Assembly: GCA_900321605.1 (NCBI GenBank)
Contig: ONWR01000011.1
Location: forward strand, 1 to 56,165
Source of the DNA: an uncultured Bacteroidales bacterium
GTDB lineage: Bacteria > Bacteroidota > Bacteroidia > Bacteroidales > Paludibacteraceae
Direction: 5' to 3'
DNA length: 56,165 bases
Shown: in pieces, positions 24,379 to 32,199 of the stretch
Position numbering within the stretch: position 1 is the first letter of the stretch
Layout of the letters: the number at the start of each line of letters is the position of its first letter
Position numbers and translations under genes: made by a program
Notes under the pieces: generated by a model
Seen by the model: only the letters and a program-made list of their open reading frames with translations
Told to the model about the DNA's origin: nothing
Database searches by the model: none

Positions 24379-25869
24379 TTACTCTGCCAAATTGACAGCA
24401 TAATAGCGGATGCGGCCTTGCGGTGTACAGCCGGTGATGAAGAGGACACGGTCATGCTCGGAGGCGGAGTTGGCACGGCGGACGATGTCGTCAAGGTCTT
24501 CTTCGGTGCGCACGGAGCGGTTGTTGACTTTCAGGATGATGAAGTTCGAGGGTACACCGGCACTCTTCAGTTTGCCAGCCTTGAGCGACTTGATCTGCAA
24601 GCCGTAGTTGATACCCAAGCGCTCTTTCTGTGCATCGGTCAGTTCGGAGAACGTGGCACCCAGAACAGATGCTTTGTCCTCAGCGGAGATGACTCCTGTG
24701 CCACCATCGCGGTTGGTGAGCGTTGCCTGAACGGTTATGGTCTTGCCATCACGCAGGAGAGTGACGGAAACTACATCGCCCGGACGGTGACGACCTATAT
24801 GTTCCTGCAAGTCGGTGCCGGTCTTGACAGCCGCATCGTCAACACGCGTGATCACATCGCCGCTCTTGATGCCTGCTTTCTCTGCCGCGCCGTCCGGCAC
24901 AACACTTTCCACGTACGCCCCTTGGAGAGTCGTCAGGTTTTTCTCTTTCTGCAGTTCGGACGTGATCTCACGCATCTGCACGCCAAGGATAGCACGCTGT
25001 ACGACACCGTACTGGCGGATGTCGCTCACTACTTTCTGCACAATGCTCGTCGGCACCGCAAAACTGTAGCCCGAATACGAACCTGTCTGCGAAGCGATGG
25101 CAGTGTTGATACCCACCAACTCGCCGCGTGTGTTGACCAGCGCACCGCCGGAGTTGCCGGGGTTGACGGCTGCGTCGGTCTGGATGAACGACTCAATCTT
25201 CATCTCGGCATTGAGGATGTTGATGTTACGCGCCTTGGCGGACACGATACCCGCTGTGACAGTCGAAGTCAGGTTGAACGGGTTGCCGACAGCAAGCACC
25301 CATTCGCCGACGCGCAGGTCGTCGGAGTTGCCCATGAGGATCACCGGCAGGTTTGTCTCGTCAATCTTCAGAAGCGCAATGTCGGTGTTCGGGTCAGTGC
25401 CGACCAGCGTAGCCGTGTATTCGCGTTTGTCGTTGAGAACAACCTGAATCTGGTCCGCGCGGTCGATGACGTGGTTGTTGGTGACGATATAACCGTCCTC
25501 GGAGATGATGACACCCGAACCGGATGCCTGCTGCGCCGGCATCTCACGTTGCTGTCCCGGACGCCCGAAGAAGAACTCAAAGAGGTCCATTTGCTGGGAC
25601 GAGACCTCGTTGCGGTACGTGGTCTTGACGTGGACTACGGCATTGACGGACAGTTCGGCAGCCTGCGTAAAATCCGTCTCGCCTGCCTGCGGCAAAGAAG
25701 CAAAGCGGCTATAAGCGGCTGGGATTCCAAGGGAATCATTGGAAATTTGAGATTTGAGATTTGAAATTTGAAATTGTGGATTGCTGTATTTCAAGACAGC
25801 AAGTGTTGTTGCGGCGCTGACGGCTGCAACGAGCAGCACGACGCCAAAAAATCTGAATATCTTTTTCAT
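24379..25869 (-). CDS. HtrA/DegP-like periplasmic serine protease
   Basis: A 496-residue Do-family protease/chaperone of the envelope. An N-terminal membrane or signal helix (FFGVVLLVAAVSAATTLAVL) is followed by a trypsin-like domain with His133 (NNHVID), Asp163 (TDIALL) and Ser240 (NPGNSGGAL), then two PDZ domains (about residues 300-395 and 410-496). The linker after the signal helix contains a 7-nt tandem tract encoding residues 32-43 (QFQISNLKSQIS). The start at 25869 gives a proper signal segment; the frame stays open upstream but without plausible coding. Promoter not clear. Confidence 0.95.
   Translation of the reverse strand: MKKIFRFFGVVLLVAAVSAATTLAVLKYSNPQFQISNLKSQISNDSLGIPAAYSRFASLPQAGETDFTQAAELSVNAVVHVKTTYRNEVSSQQMDLFEFFFGRPGQQREMPAQQASGSGVIISEDGYIVTNNHVIDRADQIQVVLNDKREYTATLVGTDPNTDIALLKIDETNLPVILMGNSDDLRVGEWVLAVGNPFNLTSTVTAGIVSAKARNINILNAEMKIESFIQTDAAVNPGNSGGALVNTRGELVGINTAIASQTGSYSGYSFAVPTSIVQKVVSDIRQYGVVQRAILGVQMREITSELQKEKNLTTLQGAYVESVVPDGAAEKAGIKSGDVITRVDDAAVKTGTDLQEHIGRHRPGDVVSVTLLRDGKTITVQATLTNRDGGTGVISAEDKASVLGATFSELTDAQKERLGINYGLQIKSLKAGKLKSAGVPSNFIILKVNNRSVRTEEDLDDIVRRANSASEHDRVLFITGCTPQGRIRYYAVNLAE
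25742..25776. repeat. GAAATTT-type tract inside the HtrA gene
   Basis: Five 7-mers on the plus strand: GAAATTT, GAGATTT, GAGATTT, GAAATTT, GAAATTG. Encoded residues lie between the signal helix and the protease domain. Confidence 0.95.
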
Positions 25870-25959
25870 AGTTCTAAATGATTTTAATTGCACATGGATA
25901 GTTACAAAATCCGTGCCAAAGAAAAAATAGCACTTTCTGAATACTTTTTTGCGCAGTTT

Positions 25960-25991
25960 CTTGCATATTCGAAAAAAAAGTAGTAATTTTG
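25960..25991 (+). promoter_or_regulatory. Orphan promoter with no gene downstream
   Basis: CTTG (25960-25963), a 20-nt spacer with A8 and GTAG, then TAATTTTG (25984-25991): a near-consensus promoter. Downstream on the plus strand there is only the tRNA-Lys terminator hairpin and the antisense of tRNA-Lys. Confidence 0.75.
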
Positions 25992-26035
25992 CATGCAAAA
26001 TGGTAACGCGCTATTTGAAAGAATGAAAAAGGGAA

Positions 26036-26061
26036 ACAAAAAAGAGAGTCGAAACTCTCTT
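26036..26061 (-). terminator. Terminator of tRNA-Lys
   Basis: On the minus strand AGAGAGTTTCGACTCTCT folds into a hairpin followed by TTTTTTG, just after the tRNA 3' end. Confidence 0.85.
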
Positions 26062-26066
26062 CTCTG

Positions 26067-26139
26067 TGAACCAGCTGGGGCTCGAACCCAGGACCCCATC
26101 CTTAAAAGGGATGTGCTCTACCTGCTGAGCTACTGATTC
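26067..26139 (-). tRNA. tRNA-Lys (TTT)
   Basis: Minus-strand cloverleaf with acceptor GAATCAG/CTGGTTC and discriminator A. The D-arm is AGCTCAGCAGGTAGAGC, the anticodon loop CTTTTAA gives TTT, and the T-loop is GGTTCGAGCC. The CCA is not encoded. It is preceded by an unusually long GC-rich leader. Confidence 0.97.
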
Positions 26140-26283
26140 GTCGCTTGCATCAAGGCTCGTTATGACTCGCGACCGCGTCGCTCGATGGAAACTCGCCTTG
26201 TGCTACGCTCTTCGGTCCGCAAACGCTCCGCTGGTTTACGTCCCGAGGGACCATGCGGATTGTCCGTTTTCCAAAAGCGGGTG
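26140..26283 (-). other. GC-rich leader between tRNA-Lys and its promoter
   Basis: About 140 nt of G+C-rich sequence separate the promoter from the tRNA, while tRNA-Asp has about 30 nt and tRNA-Gln about 63 nt. It contains short self-complementary parts (GTCCC/GGGAC near 26245, GGAC/GTCC at 26250-26267) and no ORF of substance. It may be processed from the tRNA precursor. Confidence 0.4.
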
Positions 26284-26315
26284 CAAAGGTACTACAAATT
26301 TTTGACATGACCAAA
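26284..26315 (-). promoter_or_regulatory. Promoter of tRNA-Lys
   Basis: Minus strand TTTG (26315-26312), 20-nt spacer GTCATGTC...GTAG, TACCTTTG (26291-26284), then CACCCGCTTTTG as in the other tRNA promoters. Confidence 0.85.
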
Positions 26316-26372
26316 TAATTTTGAATTTTTTTGTAAAAAAATAGCATTTTAAGGCATTTTTTGTCAATTTTT

Positions 26373-27728
26373 ATGGAAATTAAGCTACAATATAAGCGAA
26401 GAAAGACATCCAACGTACAAGTTGGTAACATTGTTATCGGTTCCGATTTTCCGATTAGAGTGCAGACGATGGCGAACACTTCGACCAACGATATCGATGG
26501 TTCGGTCGATCAGGCTCGTCGGTGTATAGAAGCCGGAGCTGAGTTGTTGCGTTTCACGACGCAAGGTCTGCGTGAAGTGGAGTCGCTCAAGGAGATCCAC
26601 GCACAAGTGTTGACGGCTGTGCCTTTGGTAGCCGATGTGCATTTCAATGCCGAGGTGGCGGAAGCTGCGGCGCAAGTGGTTGAGGCGGTTCGTGTCAACC
26701 CGGGTAACTACAGCAAGGACGCCTCTAAGCTCAGAGAGCGGTTCGTACACCTATTAGATATATGTCGCGCGCACGAGACGGCGATCCGTATCGGTGTGAA
26801 CCACGGTTCGCTTTCCGAACGGATGATGGATCAGTACGGCGACACGCCAAAAGGCATGGTGGCGTCTGTCATGGAGTTTCTGCGGATTGCCGTGGAGCAG
26901 GATTTTCACAATATCGTCATCTCCGTCAAGGCGTCTAACACACGCGTTATGGTCGATACCATGCGTCTGCTTGTCAAGACCATGAACCACGAACACATGG
27001 CTTTCCCGCTTCACCTCGGTGTGACCGAAGCCGGAGAAGGCGAAGACGGACGCATCAAATCGGCGGTGGGTATTGGTGCCTTGCTGGCAGATGGAATAGG
27101 CGACACTATCCGTGTGAGTCTGAGCGAAGCGCCTGAGAATGAGATACCTGTGGCGAAAGACTTGGTGAACTATTTCGCGGACGAGGAGTCGACCCGTTAT
27201 GATGGTTCGGTCACTGCCGAAGTGCTGGATAACATCGGTGGCAATGCGGAGATCCGTTATTCGTCCTTGGAAGAAGACTGGAACCTGTTCTGCTTGCAAG
27301 CTGCATCTGAGTGCGGACGTCTGTTGTGGGATTATAAGGCTACCGAACTGAAACTGGTTAATCCCAATTTCTCGGAGAACAAACTGAATTTCCTGAGCAA
27401 GGACATCCTCCAAGCCGCGCGCGTGCGTATATATAAAACGGAGTATATCTCTTGCCCGGGTTGCGGACGAACAATGTTCGATCTCCAGAAAACCGTTGCT
27501 GAGGTCAAAAAAGCTACGGCGCACCTCACGGGTCTAAAAATAGCCGTCATGGGCTGTATAGTGAACGGTCCGGGTGAGATGGCGGACGCCGATTACGGCT
27601 ATGTGGGAGCCGGTCGTGACCGTATTTCCCTCTATCGCGGCAAAGAGTGCGTCCTCAAAAACATCCCGCAGGAAGAAGCCGTCTCTCAACTCCTCGCTCT
27701 CATCGAGGCAGATAAAAACGGTAAATAA
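26373..27728 (+). CDS. ispG: 4-hydroxy-3-methylbut-2-enyl diphosphate synthase
   Basis: A 451-residue iron-sulfur enzyme of the MEP isoprenoid pathway, which converts MEcPP to HMBPP. It shows the TIM-barrel part (GNIVIGSDFPIRVQTMANTS, PLVADVHFNAEVAEAA, VRVNPGNY, IGVNHGSLSERMM) and the C-terminal cluster domain with SCPGCGRTMFDL and AVMGCIVNGPGE, supplying the three cysteine ligands. Bacteroidota forms I know of carry a large central insert and reach about 600 residues. Here the spacer between the two domains is much shorter, though longer than in E. coli. Start at ATG 26373; an earlier in-frame start is not needed. A TAATTTTG at 26316 could be its -7 box. Confidence 0.95.
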   Translation: MEIKLQYKRRKTSNVQVGNIVIGSDFPIRVQTMANTSTNDIDGSVDQARRCIEAGAELLRFTTQGLREVESLKEIHAQVLTAVPLVADVHFNAEVAEAAAQVVEAVRVNPGNYSKDASKLRERFVHLLDICRAHETAIRIGVNHGSLSERMMDQYGDTPKGMVASVMEFLRIAVEQDFHNIVISVKASNTRVMVDTMRLLVKTMNHEHMAFPLHLGVTEAGEGEDGRIKSAVGIGALLADGIGDTIRVSLSEAPENEIPVAKDLVNYFADEESTRYDGSVTAEVLDNIGGNAEIRYSSLEEDWNLFCLQAASECGRLLWDYKATELKLVNPNFSENKLNFLSKDILQAARVRIYKTEYISCPGCGRTMFDLQKTVAEVKKATAHLTGLKIAVMGCIVNGPGEMADADYGYVGAGRDRISLYRGKECVLKNIPQEEAVSQLLALIEADKNGK

Positions 27729-27744
27729 ATTTAAACATAAGTAT

Positions 27745-28137
27745 ATGACCACTTTAACGAAAAGCGAAAAAAAGGCTATCATGGCAGACATGAAGTCCTT
27801 TGACGAACCGATGCCGGCTGTCGGAATCTTTTGGTATGATCCGGAGGAGCATGATTTTTTCGGTGTGTACAAGAAAGAACTGACGCCCAAGATGGTTGAA
27901 GATGCAGCAGATAAAGGAATTAAGGTCATAAACTTAGACGAACCTGACCATAATCAGTTGACTCGCGGACGTGTGTCATGGAGTGTAGATCACTTTGTGG
28001 TCTTTGTCGGGCAATGGGCAAGAGATATCGAAGACGAATTAACGGCATTGTTGGAAAAATACTTTGCTTTGCCGTATTTTGAGTTCCGATATGACGAACA
28101 CTGGGACTTAGGTCATGGTTGGTCGGGAGATATGTAG
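27745..28137 (+). CDS. Small acidic protein of unknown function
   Basis: A 130-residue soluble, acidic protein starting 16 nt after ispG. It contains PAVGIFWYDPEEHDFFGVYK, a LTRGRVSWSVDHFVVFVGQW segment and a C-terminal YFEFRYDEHWDLGHGWSGDM. There is no signal peptide or membrane helix. I do not recognise the family. A strong terminator follows, so it ends the ispG transcript. The longer in-frame reading back into ispG is rejected. Confidence 0.65.
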   Translation: MTTLTKSEKKAIMADMKSFDEPMPAVGIFWYDPEEHDFFGVYKKELTPKMVEDAADKGIKVINLDEPDHNQLTRGRVSWSVDHFVVFVGQWARDIEDELTALLEKYFALPYFEFRYDEHWDLGHGWSGDM

Positions 28138-28160
28138 TCTGTGATATACGTAACCAATTA

Positions 28161-28190
28161 GGCGCAAAGGTTTGATCCTTTGCGCCTTTT
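28161..28190 (+). terminator. Terminator after ispG operon
   Basis: GGCGCAAAGG (28161-28170) pairs perfectly with CCTTTGCGCC (28177-28186), followed by TTTTG. Confidence 0.95.
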
Positions 28191-28231
28191 GCTTTTTCTT
28201 TGCCCTATTATCGCAAAAAAATGCAGATTTA

Positions 28232-28263
28232 TTTGCATAATTCAGAAAAATGTTGTACCTTTG
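28232..28263 (+). promoter_or_regulatory. Promoter of the structured leader and LRR protein gene
   Basis: TTTG (28232-28235), 20-nt spacer, TACCTTTG (28256-28263). The transcript would have a leader of nearly 700 nt before the ATG at 28962. Confidence 0.85.
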
Positions 28264-28344
28264 CACGCAAATTGCGTGCGGAACAATAATCGTATCGTGA
28301 TTTCGCTGAACTCAGCAGCGTAAAAAAGTGAGCACATAGTATTT

Positions 28345-28545
28345 TAAAGGCGTTTATTGACGCTTGTTTTGGCACATTGGAATCCGGAAAATTCTTCAAC
28401 CCAAAACAAGATAGTGCAATAAGCGTCCTCGTGGGTATGTATTACCTCGTCTTCGCCCGTCTTAGGGCTGGAGGGTTAAGCATATCGGGCGTGGACGTTA
28501 TTGTTTATTCTTGTTGAAAGGTCATTTCCGGAACCTCAATGTGAA
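28345..28545 (+). ncRNA. Structured leader RNA, copy A
   Basis: A conserved architecture shared with 51999-52200. It has hairpin GCGT/ACGC in GGCGTTTATTGACGC (28349-28363) and stem CTTGTTTTGG (28363-28372)/CCAAAACAAG (28401-28410). A long central stem pairs CAATAA-G-CGTCC (28417-28428) with GGACGTTATTG (28493-28503), with an inner TATG/CATA and GCCC/GGGC hairpin. AACAAGA can instead pair with TCTTGTT (28509-28515), which suggests a switch. I cannot assign an Rfam family by eye; it may be a riboswitch-like leader or a free-standing small RNA. Confidence 0.55.
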
Positions 28546-28885
28546 GAATAAGCCTGAATAATGTTCGCGCTTTTGTTGTATATATGCCGTTATTGATACA
28601 TCGCAAGAAATGTACTCTCATTAAGAATGCAGACAAGTGGACATCCAAACACTTGACCGAGCGACGAGCGGGAGACGACCATGAATCGGAACAGGCGCAC
28701 CGCAGAGTGTCCGAGGGATAGTCAAGGAGTAAGTGCGCCGCACGAGTCCGCAGTAGCCCTCACCGCTACAAGGAAATAGAACTCCTTAAAGCCGAGACAA
28801 ACGGCACACAACAAAGTAAAAAAAATGTACTATTATTAAGATTCAAACAATAAAACAACAATTTTAATTAACCGCCAAACTCTGT
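28546..28885 (+). other. Remaining long leader upstream of LRR gene
   Basis: No gene. It contains a G+C-richer part (28670-28790) with possible pairing GGCGCAC (28695 region)/GTGCGCC (28734 region), then an A+T-rich tail. Part of it (CGCGCTTTTGTTGTATAT near 28564) resembles CGCTTTTTCGTGTATGT in the leader at 52228. Confidence 0.35.
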
Positions 28886-28916
28886 CCCCTCTCCTTGGGA
28901 GAGGGTTAGGGAGAGG
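28886..28916. repeat. Palindromic CCCTCTCC repeat in leader
   Basis: CCCTCTCC-TT-GGGAGAGGG followed by TTAGGGAGAGG. Same family as the element inside serS (8698-8727). Confidence 0.8.
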
Positions 28917-28920
28917 TCTT

Positions 28921-28957
28921 AAAACCGACGAGCCGATGGGATATAACCGGCACAAAC
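28921..28957 (+). promoter_or_regulatory. Conserved leader hairpin, copy 2
   Basis: AAAACCGACGA, then GCCG (28932-28935), loop ATGGGATATAAC, CGGC (28948-28951), ACAAA, start codon at 28962. Confidence 0.65.
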
Positions 28958-28961
28958 TATC

Positions 28962-31439
28962 ATGAAAAAACTATTTACTCTATTATTTGCCATGGTGGTA
29001 AGTATAAACTTCATCCATGCGGATTTTGTCCAAAGTGTTATTGGACCAACTCAAACCATTACTTACCATTTCTATACAGATAGCCGTACCGCTGAAGTCG
29101 TTGGATTTGCAATGGTAACAGGTTCAGTTGTCATTCCCGAACAGGTTCTCTGGGCAGATATTTACTATACAGTTAAGGCTATCGGGGATAACGCTTTTAG
29201 GAATTGTATAAACATGACCTCAATAGAGATGCCCGATTTGGTGGAACGTATCGGAGATTGTGCTTTCTATGGTTGCTCAAATCTGACTGACATTACATTT
29301 CCTTTTAATAGATTGAAAAGCATAGGAAATCATGCTTTCATGTATTGCACTAGTTTGATATCCATAGCGATTCCAAACAGCGTCACAAGCATTGGAGATC
29401 ATGCTTTCGAAGGATGCACCGGTATGACCTCTGTGACTATTCCGAATAGCGTCACAAGCATTGGATATTGTGCTTTCTATGATTGCACCAGATTGACCTC
29501 TGTGACTATCGGCAATAACATCACAAGCATGGATGAGATGTCTTTTGCACGTTGCAATAGTGTGACATCTATCAATTTTACAGGAAGTATGAAGGATTGG
29601 TGCAATAAATTATGGAATCCAGGTCAAATTGACAATGGTAATGGTTACCAATTGTATATAAACGGTGTTTTACAGAAAAATATTGCTATCCCCAATAATG
29701 TCACCAGCATTGGAAATTGGGCTTTCAAAAATTGCGGCAGTTTGACATCTGTTACCATACCAAATAGCGTTACAAACATCGGAAATTATGCTTTCCAATT
29801 GTGCAAAGGTTTGACCTCAGTGACGATTCCGAATAGCGTTACAAGCATTGGGTATAGTGCTTTCCAATTGTGCACAGGTTTGACCTCTGTGACGATTCCG
29901 AATAGCGTTACAAGCATTGGGTATAGTGCTTTCAATGGTTGTAGTAGTTTGGACTCTCTTGCCTTTGAAAGCGAAACTCCTGCATCATTAGAATCGGCGA
30001 GTGCCTTTTATTCCACTAACGACTGCCCGCTCATTGTTCCTTGCTCAGCCGTCGATGCATACAAAACAGCATGGCCTACCTACGCTGATAGAATAACCTG
30101 CTCAGGAACTCAAGGCACTACAGTTGCCATCCCTACCGTGCAAGATCTTGCTACTGCCGGCTATGATGTAATAAACAATGTCGTGCTGTGTCTCCGTTTT
30201 ACGAACGATGCTACAGTCTGCAATGATATTTACGCGGTGGGTACATTCAATAACTGGGCAAAAGGAGAAGGAAACACAGAAGACTTTGCCAACTGCTCCA
30301 AGTTCGAGCCGCTTGCCGGCTTTGAAGGTTGGTATGCCGTAGAATTCCCCTATTCGGACAATGTACAAGGCAAGCCGGTACAAGCCAAGAGCAACGGTGC
30401 TTTCTCTTGGGAATACCAAAGCGGTGATGCAAACGCATGGACAAACAAAGGCGGTGCAGGTTCACAGACGGCTACTATATGGGCAGGATATAACAATGAA
30501 GCGAATATCTATTATCCCGCTCCGGGTTGCTATATTTACGAACTGGCATATTGGAAAAACCATAATTCTCCATGCGCTAATACCACGCATAACTATACCT
30601 TGCACATGTACGCACCGGATGCCTGCGAGGAGATGAAACCTGCTATCATCGGTAATTTCAATAACTGGAATACCGGTGTGGCGATGAAGGACACCACAGA
30701 TGCGCAGGGCAAAAAGATGTACACCATTACGATTGCCAGTGATGAAGGGCTGGTATTCAAATTCAGGGATGCTTCATATGACGATTGGAGCAATGAATTG
30801 CAAGAATTTCTGGAAGGATATAACGCATGGGCAACATTCAGTAATTTTATGATACCGGCAGCAACCCAAGACACAACGATTGTTTATGATTTCTCGGACA
30901 ACGACAAATACCGCTTCGCTCAATGCGGAAAGGAGGAAAATGTTATTGTTTGGTTGAGAGTCCCGACCGGAGCACCGGGCTATTATAACGGAGCAATCGA
31001 AATGGTTGTATATTCTGCCGGAGAACCGGCAACTATGCCAATGCTTTATTCTCCGGTAGATAATCTGTGGGCTGTAGAATTACAAGCCAAAGGAAGTGAT
31101 TATTTCTCGGTTCGGGAAGCGAACTCGGAAGATAATTATATTCTTGCTTATGTTCATTATTACTATAGTGACGGCTCGGATGAATATGTCTGGGAAACAT
31201 GGGGTACTACATTCCAACATTATTGGGAAAATGGTACGGGCGATTTTGCCGGATATAAGACAGCCATGATAGATCTGACAAATCCTGCTTCTTTCAAATG
31301 GGCTGTGTCGGCAATCGAAACAGACATAGAAAATGTACAAAGGGACAATGTACAATGTACCAAGGTTCTCCGTGATGGTCAAATCTACATCCTCCGTGGC
31401 AACAAAACCTATACCCTCCAAGGTCAAGAGGTCAAGTAA
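28962..31439 (+). CDS. BspA-like leucine-rich repeat surface protein
   Basis: An 825-residue secreted protein. After a signal peptide (LFTLLFAMVVSINFIHA), residues about 70-345 carry LRR_5 repeats of 23 residues (pattern IPNSVTSIGxxAFxxCxxLTSV). Two carbohydrate-binding-like beta domains follow (AVGTFNNWAKG, IIGNFNNWNTG) and a third beta segment. The extreme C-terminus KVLRDGQIYILRGNKTY and YTLQGQEVK is the tail shared with two other secreted proteins here. Before that tail, 31331-31364 encode ENVQRDNVQCT from a GTACAAA-type tract. Such proteins act in adhesion or glycan binding at the cell surface. A terminator follows the stop. Confidence 0.88.
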   Translation: MKKLFTLLFAMVVSINFIHADFVQSVIGPTQTITYHFYTDSRTAEVVGFAMVTGSVVIPEQVLWADIYYTVKAIGDNAFRNCINMTSIEMPDLVERIGDCAFYGCSNLTDITFPFNRLKSIGNHAFMYCTSLISIAIPNSVTSIGDHAFEGCTGMTSVTIPNSVTSIGYCAFYDCTRLTSVTIGNNITSMDEMSFARCNSVTSINFTGSMKDWCNKLWNPGQIDNGNGYQLYINGVLQKNIAIPNNVTSIGNWAFKNCGSLTSVTIPNSVTNIGNYAFQLCKGLTSVTIPNSVTSIGYSAFQLCTGLTSVTIPNSVTSIGYSAFNGCSSLDSLAFESETPASLESASAFYSTNDCPLIVPCSAVDAYKTAWPTYADRITCSGTQGTTVAIPTVQDLATAGYDVINNVVLCLRFTNDATVCNDIYAVGTFNNWAKGEGNTEDFANCSKFEPLAGFEGWYAVEFPYSDNVQGKPVQAKSNGAFSWEYQSGDANAWTNKGGAGSQTATIWAGYNNEANIYYPAPGCYIYELAYWKNHNSPCANTTHNYTLHMYAPDACEEMKPAIIGNFNNWNTGVAMKDTTDAQGKKMYTITIASDEGLVFKFRDASYDDWSNELQEFLEGYNAWATFSNFMIPAATQDTTIVYDFSDNDKYRFAQCGKEENVIVWLRVPTGAPGYYNGAIEMVVYSAGEPATMPMLYSPVDNLWAVELQAKGSDYFSVREANSEDNYILAYVHYYYSDGSDEYVWETWGTTFQHYWENGTGDFAGYKTAMIDLTNPASFKWAVSAIETDIENVQRDNVQCTKVLRDGQIYILRGNKTYTLQGQEVK
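29796..29933 (+). repeat. Near-identical 69-bp tandem LRR units
   Basis: Two consecutive 69-bp copies (29796-29864, 29865-29933) differ at two positions, each coding one 23-residue LRR. This implies recent duplication by recombination or slippage. Confidence 0.9.
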
Positions 31440-31473
31440 AGTACAAAGGAACAAAGTACATTGTACAAATCAA

Positions 31474-31512
31474 ACAAGCGGGTGCTCAATGAGTTGCCCG
31501 CTTGTTATGCAA
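31474..31512 (+). terminator. Terminator after LRR gene
   Basis: ACAAGCGGG (31474-31482) with CCCGCTTGT (31497-31505). No long T-run follows, but position and stem strength suit termination. Confidence 0.7.
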
Positions 31513-32144
31513 TTGAAGTTTTTTCGTACCTTTTAGCGCCACTTTCGCGGGTATTTCGCGGGTCTTTAGGGATCAAAAATAATTTTTGATTCATTTTTGG
31601 TAATTTTGGACAGATTAAAAATCTCCTCTTCCATTTTAGCCGCTTGTATAAAAATTTGCACTGGCATAAATGGCATAAGTGGCAAAAATTATCGTTCAAC
31701 ACCCGATTTTCTGCCATTTTGCCACTTCTGCCACATCATTTTTTTGCTTTGCACTTTCTGCACTTTCTGCACTTTCTCGTTCCAAAGTGCAAATAGTGCA
31801 AATAGTGCAATGTCATTTTTTTATTAACTTATCTCTGTATAGTATTATATACTATGTATATAATACAGATCGATAAAATCTTTAGTTATTCCTTATATAT
31901 TACTTATTCATTCCTTATTCATTCCTTATTCATTAACGGACCTTCCACGAACCCGGAACGGAGGCGGAAACCGATTCAAACGCCTCTCCGAAACACCCCA
32001 AACCGTACGTACATGTCCGTAATGGTAACGAGATGGTAACGTAATGCGAACGACATGCGAACGGGAATGACTGCTAATTATATGCTAAATACACGCTTAA
32101 TACCTGCTAAAATGATGCAAAAAAGCAACAAAAAAGCCGCGACT
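31513..32144. other. A+T-rich gene-free region with simple repeats
   Basis: No convincing gene. It contains CACTTTCTG-type 9-nt repeats (about 31750-31780), AAATAGTGC repeats (31792-31810), a palindromic TATAGTA...TACTATG (31838-31857), and TTATTCATTCC repeats (31900-31932). Near the end (32018-32096) it repeats the segment also found upstream of the leuS promoter. Confidence 0.45.
32018..32096. repeat. Dispersed repeat shared with the leuS upstream region
   Basis: CGTAATGGTAACGAGATGGTAA (32018-32039) is identical to 21261-21282, and GCTAAATACACGC (32084-32096) to 21327-21339. Both copies end about 30-50 bp upstream of a consensus promoter. Confidence 0.75.
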
Positions 32145-32176
32145 CTTGCATATGTCAAAAAAAAGCAGTAATTTTG
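32145..32176 (+). promoter_or_regulatory. Promoter of the zeta-toxin-like operon
   Basis: CTTG (32145-32148), spacer CATATGTC-A8-GCAG (20 nt), TAATTTTG (32169-32176); start codon 23 nt beyond. Confidence 0.88.
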
Positions 32177-32199
32177 CAGGCAAAATTGGTTTGAAGCAT

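Noticed and set aside
24313-25764. 483-codon open frame antisense to the HtrA gene
   Set aside because: Shadow of the protease gene; it also crosses the leuS/HtrA terminator.
25993-26139. Short plus-strand frame over tRNA-Lys
   Set aside because: Translation of the tRNA antisense (GARTQDP-like), a common false ORF.
28268-28800. RNase P RNA or tmRNA in the long leader
   Set aside because: The conserved landmark sequences of these RNAs were not seen, and a related second copy exists at 51999.
28886-28916. Terminator in the leader of the LRR gene
   Set aside because: The hairpin has no T-run and belongs to a dispersed palindromic repeat also found inside serS.
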